The position numbers and the translations under genes are program-made. From Piscirickettsiaceae bacterium (GTDB lineage: Bacteria; Pseudomonadota; Gammaproteobacteria; Methylococcales; Cycloclasticaceae), in the NCBI GenBank assembly GCA_002401365.1, contig NVSW01000006.1, positions 1-29,452 on the forward strand: DNA of 29,452 nt. The letters run 5' to 3'. Below the pieces are notes generated by a model, which saw only the letters and a program-made list of their open reading frames with translations, had not been told where the DNA came from and did not search any database. The number at the start of each line of letters is the position of its first letter. Positions within the stretch are counted from its first letter, which is position 1. Below, in pieces: positions 1-7,116 of this stretch.

Positions 1-22
1 TACAACAGATTAAACAGTATAA

Positions 23-99
23 GGGCCTATAGCTCAGTTGGTTAGAGCAGTGGACTCATAATCCATTTGTCCAAGGTTCAAGTCCTTGTAGGCCCACCA
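23..99 (+). tRNA. tRNA with CAU anticodon (Met elongator or Ile2)
   Basis: A complete 77-nt cloverleaf is visible. The acceptor stem GGGCCTA pairs with TAGGCCC, and the gene encodes its own discriminator A and CCA end. The D-arm contains AGCTCAGTTGGTTAGAGC. The anticodon stem GTGGA/TCCAT encloses the loop CTCATAA with anticodon CAT, and the T stem CAAGG/CCTTG encloses TTCAAGT. A CAU anticodon fits elongator tRNA-Met or the lysidine-modified tRNA-Ile2; I cannot decide between them by eye. The 3' part from base 53 on is duplicated at 9796-9842, so this gene is the integration target and its present 3' part was probably supplied by the island. Confidence 0.95.
53..99 (+). repeat. attL core (47-bp direct repeat within the tRNA)
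   Basis: These 47 bases, from the anticodon stem through the CCA end, are identical to 9796-9842. The bases just outside differ (G52 against T9795; T100 against C9843), which fixes the repeat limits. The crossover point lies somewhere within the repeat, in the usual tRNA 3'-half target of tyrosine integrases. Confidence 0.93.
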
Positions 100-108
100 T
101 ATAAATCA

Positions 109-144
109 AAGTCTTAGCGTCATTTTTGATGTTGAGACTTTTTT
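109..144 (+). terminator. Rho-independent terminator downstream of the tRNA, inside the island
   Basis: Bases 109-122 pair with 127-140 over 14 positions (three G-T wobbles) around a TTTT loop, followed by a T run to 144. It lies just inside attL, so it was brought by the island and now ends the tRNA transcript. A different terminator sits outside attR at 9848-9886. Confidence 0.75.
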
Positions 145-154
145 ATGCTTGCCT

Positions 155-193
155 TATGTAGACGTTATGTAGACAGTTTAGATAACAGCTAAC
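155..193 (+). repeat. Left integrase arm-type site candidate (TGTAGAC pair)
   Basis: TGTAGAC occurs at 157-163 and 168-174, an 11-bp period, followed by TTTAGATAACAGC. The same arrangement in the same orientation occurs near the right end (9660-9666 and 9671-9677, followed by ATAACAGC). Paired short repeats flanking the core at both ends are what is expected of integrase arm-binding sites. The binding role is inferred. Confidence 0.65.
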
Positions 194-470
194 CCCCTAT
201 TATTAAACAGGTGGCACATTGAAATAATTCACTTTTCAGTGGGCATAAAGGGAAAGGACTTAAACAAGTTAGTTTTAAAATTTGAATTGCGGTGGATCTG
301 ATGACACTTACTTTTAAATTCTCAAGGCTAGTGAATCTTTTGTAGTATTATCAACAAATGTACAAATGCCTCGTATATTCTCGGTTTAATGCTTAATATC
401 GAATTACTAGGAATTTTTGTCCATATAAAAGTAAGAATTACAGGGAATTTTTATTCCCCTTAATAACAAG
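194..470. other. Non-coding stretch between attL arm region and cassette 1
   Basis: No convincing gene is seen in this AT-rich stretch. It contains a small hairpin (GGGAAT/ATTCCC around TTTT, within 443-458) just before the inferred cassette boundary G470/T471. The preceding cassette end or attI would be expected here, but I cannot recognise a complete attC or attI fold. A promoter for the cassette genes probably lies here, though no clear -35/-10 pair stands out. Confidence 0.4.
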
Positions 471-1620
471 TTAGCACTACATAATAATCGAGGAACGGAT
501 GCTCACATTCTTGCAAGCAATTAATGATTCAGAAAAATACCTACAGCGCCATGCACTGCTGGGTAATGGTTTTAGTATTTCATGTCGGCCAGACATATTT
601 GTTTACGGAAAATTGTTTGAGCGTGCTGATTTTAGTGATCTTTCCTCCTCCGCAAAACTAGCGTTTGAAGCACTGGGCACTCAGGACTTCGAAAAGGTTA
701 TAAAAGTATTGCGAGATGCCAGTGTTGTTCTTACCGCATATAAAGGTAGCCTGAATTCTCTTATCCAGCAGCTAAAAGAAGATGCTGACGGACTAAGGGA
801 GGTTTTAGTTCAAGCTATCGCTTCTAGCCATCCCGAGTGGCCTGGTGAAATATCTGATGTTGAATATATGTTCTGCCAAAATTTCTTAAAAAACTTCAAG
901 AACGTATACACGTTAAATTATGACCTGCTTCTTTATTGGGCAGTTATGCACGATGACGAGGATGAAAATAAAATAAAATCAGATGATGGGTTTCGCACTC
1001 CCGAAGATAATTTTGATTCCGAATATGTCGTTTGGGAGGCAGGAACAAGTAGATCTCAAAATATTTGGTATTTACATGGTGCACTCCACGTATTTGATGC
1101 GGGCACAGAAATTCAGAAATATACTTGGGTAAATACTGGTCAGCGACTTATTGAACAAATAAGGGATGCACTGGAAAGAGACTATTTCCCGCTATTTGTT
1201 GCAGAGGGTACAAGTGAGGAAAAGCTTGAACGAATAATGCATAGTGAGTACCTAGCAAAGGGGAAGCGTAGCTTTTCAAGTATAGGTGGTGCCTTATTTA
1301 TACATGGTCATTCATTAGCTACTAATGATGAGCACTTTCTAAAAACAATAGAGAAAGGAAAAATAAAGCATTTATATGTCGGGTTATTCGGTGATGAGAA
1401 TAGTCCAAATAACAAAGCCATCAAAGCGAGAGCGCTACTTATCGCTTCTAACAGAGCAAAGAAAAAACTGTTAAATGTGTCGTTTTATGATTCAGCATCA
1501 GCTAAAGTTTGGGGGTAAAAGTGCTAACAAGTTACTGCATCGGACGTGGTAGACTTGTCACCTTTTTTTGAAAAAATACTCAAAAAAGTCGCCAAATTCA
1601 CCACGCCGCTGAGCAAGGCG
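471..1620 (+). mobile_element. Integron-type gene cassette 1 (SIR2-like gene plus attC)
   Basis: The inferred cassette runs from T471 to G1620. Its first bases in the joined form, GTTAGCAC (470-477), are the exact reverse complement of GTGCTAAC (1521-1528) at the start of the attC that follows the gene. That is the relation expected when a circular cassette has been opened at its own attC. The gene starts 28 bases after the boundary and ends 3 bases before the attC, the compact layout of integron cassettes. No integron integrase is present in the window. Confidence 0.7.
499..1518 (+). CDS. SIR2-like / DUF4917-type protein, candidate anti-phage effector
   Basis: The 339-aa protein opens with LLGNGFSIS (G22-N23-G24-F25-S26), the glycine-rich nucleotide-binding turn of SIR2-like and AbiH-like proteins. 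It continues with TLNYD (N140-Y141-D142), LHG (H193) and a C-terminal IHGHSL near 268-273. This pattern fits DUF4917, a family allied to SIR2-like domains, from memory of family features. SIR2-like effectors in several defence systems deplete NAD+, but NAD+ hydrolysis by this protein is only an inference. The start at 499 has GAGGA just upstream (490-494). It is the sole gene of cassette 1 and sits beside a restriction-modification cassette, which supports a defence role. There is no signal peptide or membrane segment, so it is probably cytoplasmic. Confidence 0.75.
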   Translation: MLTFLQAINDSEKYLQRHALLGNGFSISCRPDIFVYGKLFERADFSDLSSSAKLAFEALGTQDFEKVIKVLRDASVVLTAYKGSLNSLIQQLKEDADGLREVLVQAIASSHPEWPGEISDVEYMFCQNFLKNFKNVYTLNYDLLLYWAVMHDDEDENKIKSDDGFRTPEDNFDSEYVVWEAGTSRSQNIWYLHGALHVFDAGTEIQKYTWVNTGQRLIEQIRDALERDYFPLFVAEGTSEEKLERIMHSEYLAKGKRSFSSIGGALFIHGHSLATNDEHFLKTIEKGKIKHLYVGLFGDENSPNNKAIKARALLIASNRAKKKLLNVSFYDSASAKVWG

Positions 1621-1626
1621 TTAGGT
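1521..1626 (+). repeat. attC-like recombination site 1
   Basis: It starts with R''-like GTGCTAAC (1521-1528) and ends with R'-like GTTAGGT (1620-1626), which fits the integron consensus GTTRRRY. Between them CGG (1541-1543) pairs with CCG (1606-1608) and CGTGGT (1545-1550) with ACCACG (1600-1605), leaving A1544 unpaired. An extrahelical base on one arm is a hallmark of folded attC sites. The long, less ordered centre is the variable terminal structure. The second site at 4901-4958 shares the flanks (xCGGAC on the left arm, CCGCTGA on the right). Confidence 0.75.
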
Positions 1627-1731
1627 GCCTAGGTGTAATCCATAGAAATAGGCTCTACTATAAAGATCATCAAGAATAAAATTCATTCAAAATCAGAACC
1701 GTATTTAAAACTTTGGAAGTTGTATAAGTAA

Positions 1732-3756
1732 ATGAAGAAATCAATAGAACCAAACATTGCAGAGTTGGCTAACGGCTGGCTCAAATCATTCAATCTACCT
1801 TACAAGCTTGAACAAGAATCTTTAAATCAAGGAATAGACAACGCTTTAAACGACTACTTCTCTAAAAGTGGAGGCAAGGGAGGAAATCGGCCCGACACAA
1901 AACTTTTACTGCAAGATAAGCAGCTTAATTACTTCCCTATTTTAATTGAATATAAAGGCTATAAAGATAAGCTGATAAAGCTTAACGCTGACGGTCAAGT
2001 CGATAACCTAACCACCAAAAACGAACCTAATTTTAAAACCATCAAGGACTTCGCGGTAAACGGGGCTGTGCATTATGCCAATGCTGTGCTTCATCACACC
2101 AGCTACACTGATATTATCGCTATTGGGGTCACTGGGTACAAAGATGATTCGGGGGGTTTGCAGCATGAAATTGGTGTTTATTACGTCTCTAAGGACAACT
2201 TAGGTGCAGGCCAAAAAGTTGATGATTACGCAGACTTATCATTTTTATCTGATAAACACTTTGATGATTTTGTTGAAAAAGTAAAATCACTCAGTCTTAC
2301 TGAAGAGGAGTTGGATAAGCTTAAAACTCAACGTGAAAAAGAAATAGATGTTAGCTTACGGAAGCTTAACCATGACATTTACCAAAACGAAAGAGGGTTA
2401 GGTGAAAATGATCGTGTTTACCTTGTCGCAGCATCTATAATTGCAACGATTGGTATTCCAAATGAAGTACCTCCCCTTGAAAAGTCAGAGCTAAAATCTC
2501 AAAGTTATAAAGGAGGAAGAGATGGAGATATTATCGTTAGCAGAGTAACAGCCTTCTTAGAGAAAAAAGGGCTCCCTCAAGATAAGAAAGATCTAATCAT
2601 AAGAACCTTATCTAACACTCTACTCACTGAAAACATAAACAAAGTTATAGATGGAGAAAGCCAGCTCAAAAGGATTTTTACAAAAATTGTAGACGACTTA
2701 GGAATTTACTACAAAATTGGTTTAACCACCGATTTTACAGGCAAGCTATTCAATGAAATGTACGGTTGGCTTGGCTTTTCACAAGACAAGCTAAATGATG
2801 TTGTGCTGACTCCCTCATACATCGCAACTACTCTGGCCAAACTAGCTAGGGTCAATAAAAATTCTTATGTATGGGACTTTGCTACAGGCTCGGCGGGATT
2901 GTTGGTTGCAGCTATGAATGAAATGCTTAACGATGCTAAAAACACTATCAGCTCACCTGAAGAATTAGCACTTAAGGAAGCTCAAATCAAGGCTGAACAG
3001 TTATTAGGTTTAGAGATGCTTTCAAGTGTTTATATGTTAGCAATTCTCAATATGATTTTGATGGGTGATGGTAGCTCAAACATCTTGAATGAAGACTCTT
3101 TAAGCTTTGATGGGAAATATGGTTTCGGAAAAACTAACGAAAATTTCCCAGCTGATGCTTTTATTTTAAACCCTCCGTACTCTGCCAATGGCAATGGAAT
3201 GAACTTTGTTGAAAAAGCACTGGGAATGATGAATAAAGGTTATGCAGCTATTATTATTCAAAACTCAGCAGGCTCTGGAAAAGCAACATCTTATAATAAA
3301 AAGATTCTTGCAAAGCATACGCTGATAGCAAGCATAAAAATGCCAATTGATATTTTTATTGGGAAATCGAGCGTTCAAACAAACATTTATGTGTTTAGAG
3401 TAAAAGACAAACACCAAAGAGACGAAGTGGTGAAATTTATTGACTTCTCAAATGATGGATATGCTCGTAGCAATCGCAAAAAGGCAAGCAGTAACTTAAA
3501 GGATATTGGTCAAGCAAAAGAACGTTATGAAGAACTGGTCAACTTGGTTCGATTTGGCAAAAGTAAGCTGAAAATTATTACTGAGCAAGAGTATTACGAA
3601 GGACATATTGACCCTACAAATGGTGACGACTGGAATCAATCCGCACCTATAGACACTAAACCATCTATTCAAGATTTTGAGAAAACCTTAAGCGATTATT
3701 TAGCCTGGGAAGTGAGTAATATTCTAAAAAATCAAGGAGAAATCTTGGGAAAGTAA
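1732..3756 (+). CDS. BcgI-like type IIB restriction-modification subunit A (nuclease + N6-adenine methyltransferase)
   Basis: The 674-aa protein combines an N-terminal PD-(D/E)xK-like nuclease (P54-D55, then E73-Y-K75 at the end of a hydrophobic strand) with an N6-adenine methyltransferase. The methyltransferase shows SAM motif I (WDFATGSAG, about 381-389) and catalytic motif IV NPPY (480-483). A nuclease fused to the methylase, a separate specificity subunit and no HsdR gene fit the BcgI family rather than classical type I; BcgI A is of similar size. Such enzymes methylate and cut on both sides of a bipartite site when assembled with subunit B. Only a weak GGAAG precedes the ATG. The specificity gene follows 20 bases after the stop. 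All key motifs look intact. Confidence 0.87.
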   Translation: MKKSIEPNIAELANGWLKSFNLPYKLEQESLNQGIDNALNDYFSKSGGKGGNRPDTKLLLQDKQLNYFPILIEYKGYKDKLIKLNADGQVDNLTTKNEPNFKTIKDFAVNGAVHYANAVLHHTSYTDIIAIGVTGYKDDSGGLQHEIGVYYVSKDNLGAGQKVDDYADLSFLSDKHFDDFVEKVKSLSLTEEELDKLKTQREKEIDVSLRKLNHDIYQNERGLGENDRVYLVAASIIATIGIPNEVPPLEKSELKSQSYKGGRDGDIIVSRVTAFLEKKGLPQDKKDLIIRTLSNTLLTENINKVIDGESQLKRIFTKIVDDLGIYYKIGLTTDFTGKLFNEMYGWLGFSQDKLNDVVLTPSYIATTLAKLARVNKNSYVWDFATGSAGLLVAAMNEMLNDAKNTISSPEELALKEAQIKAEQLLGLEMLSSVYMLAILNMILMGDGSSNILNEDSLSFDGKYGFGKTNENFPADAFILNPPYSANGNGMNFVEKALGMMNKGYAAIIIQNSAGSGKATSYNKKILAKHTLIASIKMPIDIFIGKSSVQTNIYVFRVKDKHQRDEVVKFIDFSNDGYARSNRKKASSNLKDIGQAKERYEELVNLVRFGKSKLKIITEQEYYEGHIDPTNGDDWNQSAPIDTKPSIQDFEKTLSDYLAWEVSNILKNQGEILGK

Positions 3757-3758
3757 AA

Positions 3759-3797
3759 ACCCCACTTAACAAGAGATTGAGCGAAGTTGAGTGGGGT
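3759..3797 (+). promoter_or_regulatory. Hairpin enclosing the start codon of the specificity gene
   Basis: Bases 3759-3770 (ACCCCACTTAAC) pair with 3786-3797 (GTTGAGTGGGGT) over 12 positions with one T-G wobble. The 15-nt loop (3771-3785) holds the purine-rich AAGAGA and the TTG start codon at 3777. Such a fold in mRNA could limit initiation on the specificity subunit. The absence of a T run argues against a terminator. The regulatory role is inferred. Confidence 0.6.
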
Positions 3798-4886
3798 GAG
3801 TTTAATTTAGAGGATCTATTTGGGAAAGCAACACGTGGGAGACGTTTAAAAAGTACAGATAGAATACCAGGAAATCTTCCATTTGTTACCGCAGGTGAAG
3901 CTGATGAAGGTGTATCAGCTTTTATCGATAATGATGTCGAAGTTTTTAGTGAAAATACTATAACAATAGATATGTTCGGTTCTGCTAAATACAGAAATTA
4001 TAAATATGGAGCAGATGATCACATTGCTGTAGTTCATGCCGAAAAAATACCCGATGGAGCGGTAAAATTCATAACCTCAGCGATTCATAATGCATCTTAT
4101 ACAGGCGAATTTCATTATGGTAGGAATTTCTATGCAAAAGATGCTGATGCGTTAAATATACAACTTCCAGTTAAAGAGAAGCTCCCAGATTTTGATTTTA
4201 TGAATAGCTTAATATCGGAGCTAGAGGCGGAACTTATGATGGAGCTAGATGCTTATTTGTTAGTTACAGGCTTCAAAGGATATGAATTTACAGAAGAAGA
4301 GCAAAAAGCTTTAGATGATTTTGAAAATATTGAGTGGGGTGAATTTAGACTCGAAGCTCTATTTGAAAAAATAAAGACAAAAAAGCTACCTTTCAAAGCG
4401 GACGAACTACCAAAGCAGAAAATCGGGGAGTATACACTTCCGTGTCTCACGTCTAGCTTCAAAAACCAAGGGCTAAACTATTTTGTACCTAAAGATGAGG
4501 CAACTATTTTAAAGAATGTGATTTCAATCCCTTCAAATAGTGATGTTTATCGAGCTTACTTTCAATCTAATGAATTTACTGTTCTATCAGATGCCTATGC
4601 GCTTCATTGGATTTTAAATGGTATTAAACTATCGCCGAATCAGTATTTATTTGTCGTTCAGTGTATTAACAAAGTAACGGATTTACCCATATATTCATAT
4701 AAAAATAAATTAGGCGGATGGAATGTCGTAAAAAACAAATACATTCAACTACCTATCAAAGGTGATAAACCTGACTACGAAACAATGGAAATAATTATCT
4801 CGGCCTTACAAAAATTAGCAATTAAAAAAATTGTGGTTTATCTTGATTCAAAAATAGCAACAAGTTCAGTTGGTTCTCAATCTTGA
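3777..4886 (+). CDS. BcgI-like type IIB restriction specificity subunit B (two target-recognition domains)
   Basis: The 369-aa protein is built of two similar halves. The first begins with EWGEFNLEDLFGK (from residue 5) and the second with EWGEFRLEALFEK (from residue 186). This is the repeated WxxFxLxxLF opening of target-recognition domains in BcgI-type B subunits; each half would read one part of a split DNA site. BcgI B is about this size. No earlier ATG fits the frame, so the TTG at 3777 is taken as start; it lies in the loop of the 3759-3797 hairpin. It follows subunit A by 20 bases and ends 16 bases before attC 2. The recognition sequence cannot be read from the protein. Confidence 0.85.
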   Translation: MSEVEWGEFNLEDLFGKATRGRRLKSTDRIPGNLPFVTAGEADEGVSAFIDNDVEVFSENTITIDMFGSAKYRNYKYGADDHIAVVHAEKIPDGAVKFITSAIHNASYTGEFHYGRNFYAKDADALNIQLPVKEKLPDFDFMNSLISELEAELMMELDAYLLVTGFKGYEFTEEEQKALDDFENIEWGEFRLEALFEKIKTKKLPFKADELPKQKIGEYTLPCLTSSFKNQGLNYFVPKDEATILKNVISIPSNSDVYRAYFQSNEFTVLSDAYALHWILNGIKLSPNQYLFVVQCINKVTDLPIYSYKNKLGGWNVVKNKYIQLPIKGDKPDYETMEIIISALQKLAIKKIVVYLDSKIATSSVGSQS

Positions 4887-4900
4887 GTTTTAGAAAAGAA

Positions 4901-4958
4901 GCACATTACAAGCTAATGCAGCGGACAGCTAAAGCTGCCGCTGATTAGGGTGTTATTG
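4901..4958 (+). repeat. attC-like recombination site 2
   Basis: This short site folds well. TAAT (4914-4917), CAGCGG (4919-4924) and CAGC (4926-4929) pair with GCTG (4934-4937), CCGCTG (4938-4943) and ATTA (4944-4947) around a TAAA loop. G4918 and A4925 are left extrahelical on the same arm, as in attC sites. The outer boxes are degenerate: ACATTAC on the left and GTTATTG (4952-4958) on the right, so the last recombination point may be weak. It shares arm sequences with attC 1. Confidence 0.72.
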
Positions 4959-5026
4959 GTAATTTCAATCAATATTATTAATAACGTACAGTTATTGACA
5001 GAACTCCAAGTGTTTTAGGCCCAAGA

Positions 5027-6586
5027 TCATAAAGATCTAGAAATTTTCCAGCTGTGAGGGCGAGTGATAACGCGTGTCGATTCGTGTTGAAGTCCAAGAA
5101 TTCTAGGTGTGCATAGCTCTTCGTATTGATTCGGCTTCAATTCGCCTGTGGTGGTGTCTACATCCTCTTTGTATACAAGCTTAATGGGTCGGTCTTTTCT
5201 TAGGCATATAACACCTCCCATGACCTCTTGATAGCCAGACCAGTCGGAAGTGTCTGCTGCTTGTCTTGCTTTTTCAATAACGGTTTTTGTTTCAGCTAGG
5301 GCTCCGAGTCGGCGTAGCTCTCTCCAAATACTGACCTGAGCACCACCAATTTGTTGAAACTGTCTAATGGCCCATATTGAAGCCCATGTTTCGACTCGTT
5401 CAGCGGCGATTATTGGGTTTTCTCCGTAAACGCCTTCGTCTAAGTCTTTTCCATCAATATTCTTTGAAATGTATTTAGCGATGTAGCCAGTAGCACTTCC
5501 TTTGTTAGGGTCTATTTCAACAATTTCAAAACGGTGTTCAGCGGCTCCCTTTTCATCACCATCTTCTTCAAAGCAATAATGCGTCATGATTGAAAGCAGT
5601 TTGGCTTTGTTTTCAGGTTCTACAAAAAGTAGTAAATGCCAATGTGGGGTTCCGTCGTGGTGAGGTTCGGAGATTCTAAAGCCATAAGGCAATATGTTCT
5701 CTCTTTTGAAAGCAGCTCTAGTTCGTGACCAAGTGCGGCTGAGATACTGTTGGCCTTCAATGGGTCTAGCGCCATTCCAGTTTGGAGAAGGATCGCCACT
5801 TTGACTATAAGCGCGATGATATTTAGAAGGGCAGGTCATCGTTAGAAATAATGAGATATGGTTTGATTGTTTTGCGTAATCCTCAAACCCTCGGCATCTG
5901 ACCATGAGTTCAGATTTTCGTATATAAGGGTTTGAAACACTCGTCTCTTTAAGTTCGTTTAGATTGAATTGTTCGTCTAGCTCGTTAGTTGCGACCATTT
6001 TTTCTAGGTATTCTTGCTGCTGCTTTTTTTGTTTCTTACGACGAAAAACATTTAAGTTGCTAGCGTAAATTTCTTTAGTCTTGCTTATAAGATTAATTGC
6101 CCTAGCTACCGTTTCAATATCGCGATTTTGAACCTTTCTAAGGTTCCTTAGCCACCATAAAGAATCTCGAGATCTTCTTATAAGGGATTTATGGTCATTA
6201 TCGGTTGGATTTTCTTTAAGAAAAGAAGGCTCAATTCCATGCTTACGAATGTAGGCAAGAATTCTCTTATAAGGCATTGCTAAGTTCTTTGGGTCTTTCG
6301 ATTTTGCCAGCAGCCATAACTCAGTACACTTTTTTTCTTTTAAAGAAGAAAGTGTTTTCAAGTCTGATTCATCTAAATTTAATGAATAGGTATTTAAACG
6401 GTGAACAATGCTCGAACTGATGGTCTCTTCAATTTCAAGTAAATAAAGGTTAGCCTCTTTGCGACTTTTTTTAGTCACTATGTACTCATAACTTCGCATG
6501 ACTTTTTGTTTAAAGACGTTTGGCAGTAGTAGCAGTTTTTCTTTAACAAACTCTCTATCGTGTGGGTGAATAAAAGACTCATCCAT
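5027..6586 (-). CDS. Phage P2 gpA-like replication endonuclease (HUH family, rolling-circle initiator)
   Basis: The 519-aa protein has the motifs of the phage replication gene A family: motif 1 FLTMTCPSKYH (about 247-257), the metal-binding HUH motif PHWHLLLF (H315, H317) and a two-tyrosine motif GYIAKYISKN (Y368, Y372). Members nick one strand at the origin, stay linked through tyrosine and drive rolling-circle replication with host polymerase. P2 gpA itself is about 760 aa, so this is a short form, as in satellite-like islands. The N-terminal 200 residues are basic and helical. The gene is last in the leftward alpA operon and overlaps the 89-aa gene by 8 bases. It probably lets the excised island replicate. 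Confidence 0.87.
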   Translation of the reverse strand: MDESFIHPHDREFVKEKLLLLPNVFKQKVMRSYEYIVTKKSRKEANLYLLEIEETISSSIVHRLNTYSLNLDESDLKTLSSLKEKKCTELWLLAKSKDPKNLAMPYKRILAYIRKHGIEPSFLKENPTDNDHKSLIRRSRDSLWWLRNLRKVQNRDIETVARAINLISKTKEIYASNLNVFRRKKQKKQQQEYLEKMVATNELDEQFNLNELKETSVSNPYIRKSELMVRCRGFEDYAKQSNHISLFLTMTCPSKYHRAYSQSGDPSPNWNGARPIEGQQYLSRTWSRTRAAFKRENILPYGFRISEPHHDGTPHWHLLLFVEPENKAKLLSIMTHYCFEEDGDEKGAAEHRFEIVEIDPNKGSATGYIAKYISKNIDGKDLDEGVYGENPIIAAERVETWASIWAIRQFQQIGGAQVSIWRELRRLGALAETKTVIEKARQAADTSDWSGYQEVMGGVICLRKDRPIKLVYKEDVDTTTGELKPNQYEELCTPRILGLQHESTRVITRPHSWKISRSL

Positions 6587-6848
6587 GGATATTCTCCAAA
6601 AAATCTAATCCCATTGGATTAATGGAGAGAATGGCCCATCGAATACCATAGAAATATTTTTCAGTAAGATTTAAATAACCATCACGCAATAAATTTAAGA
6701 TGGCTCGATGGTTTGTTTTGAAAGGAGGGGGCATTGAATAAACCATTTCCCCTAATTGGTTTGATACTTCGGTACAAAAGTGGATTGAATGCCCTTCTTT
6801 TATCCATTGAAGATAGTTGATTTGAGTGGGGGTGGGTTTATGTGACAT
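6579..6848 (-). CDS. Small conserved-looking island protein of unknown function (89 aa)
   Basis: I do not recognise a family. The protein is soluble, lacks a signal peptide and contains a segment (HRAILNLLRDGYLNLTEK, about 47-64) that could form a winged-helix-like fold; this is a weak impression. Its ATG overlaps the alpA stop by one base (TAATG), and it overlaps the replicase start by 8 bases, so the three genes are probably translated in a coupled way. A role in regulating or assisting replication is possible from position only. Confidence 0.7.
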   Translation of the reverse strand: MSHKPTPTQINYLQWIKEGHSIHFCTEVSNQLGEMVYSMPPPFKTNHRAILNLLRDGYLNLTEKYFYGIRWAILSINPMGLDFLENIHG

Positions 6849-7057
6849 TAGCTAGCCCCTGTGACAGAAACTTCTGATGTTGAGTACCTTACTTGCTGAT
6901 CAATATAGCTATCTAGATCGGAGACTCTATACCGAACGGCTCTACTGCCAATCTTAATAAAAGGGATCCGTGCACCCGCCCATCGGTCACGTTCTAAGAA
7001 TGCTTTGCTAACACAAAGATATTTTGCTGCTAATGTTGTTGATAATAATTCGTTCAT
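6848..7057 (-). CDS. AlpA-like / excisionase-type DNA-binding regulator
   Basis: The protein is 69 aa from the chosen start. It shows a MerR-like helix-turn-helix of the AlpA/excisionase (HTH_17) type: TTLAAKYLCVSKAFLERD, then a wing with PFIKIGSRAVRYRVSDLDSYI. In P4-like elements such proteins activate the integrase, act as excisionase or control replication genes. The ATG at 7057 is preferred over an in-frame upstream codon at 7090 because GAGG lies 9-12 bases before it and the homologous region starts there. It heads the alpA, 89-aa, replicase operon. The repeat cluster at 7117-7175 just upstream is a likely operator, perhaps its own. Confidence 0.85.
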   Translation of the reverse strand: MNELLSTTLAAKYLCVSKAFLERDRWAGARIPFIKIGSRAVRYRVSDLDSYIDQQVRYSTSEVSVTGAS

Positions 7058-7116
7058 AGTCTTGCTCCTCTGTTTGATAAGTGAGGGCAAGAATAGACTG
7101 GTTAGTTCTTGTTACA

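Larger units (their letters stand above)
1621..4952 (+). mobile_element. Integron-type gene cassette 2 (two-gene type IIB RM system plus attC)
   Basis: It runs from T1621, the crossover point of attC 1, to G4952, the crossover point of attC 2. Its start GTTAGGTGCC matches imperfectly, in reverse complement, the start of its own attC (AGCACATTAC, 4900-4909; 7 of 10 positions). At about 3.3 kb with two genes it is much larger than the usual single-gene cassette of 0.5-1 kb. The 111 bases before the first gene hold no gene; a cassette-borne promoter may lie there. Confidence 0.65.

Noticed and set aside
264..276. AAACAAGTTAG as the left part of an upstream attC
   Set aside because: It resembles the attC 1 start, but no matching arm or extrahelical-base fold could be found between it and G470, and the distance is too great.
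3759..3797. Rho-independent terminator between the RM genes
   Set aside because: The stem is strong but no T run follows on either strand, and the right arm lies inside the coding sequence of the second gene.
1732..4886. Classical type I restriction-modification (HsdM + HsdS)
   Set aside because: The methylase subunit carries its own N-terminal PD-(D/E)xK-like domain, the specificity subunit opens each half with the BcgI-type WGEF motif, and no HsdR helicase-nuclease gene is present.
5027..6586. IS200/IS605-type HUH transposase
   Set aside because: The protein is over 500 aa with a YxxxY pair in phage gpA style and lies in an alpA operon; IS200 transposases are about 150 aa with a single tyrosine.
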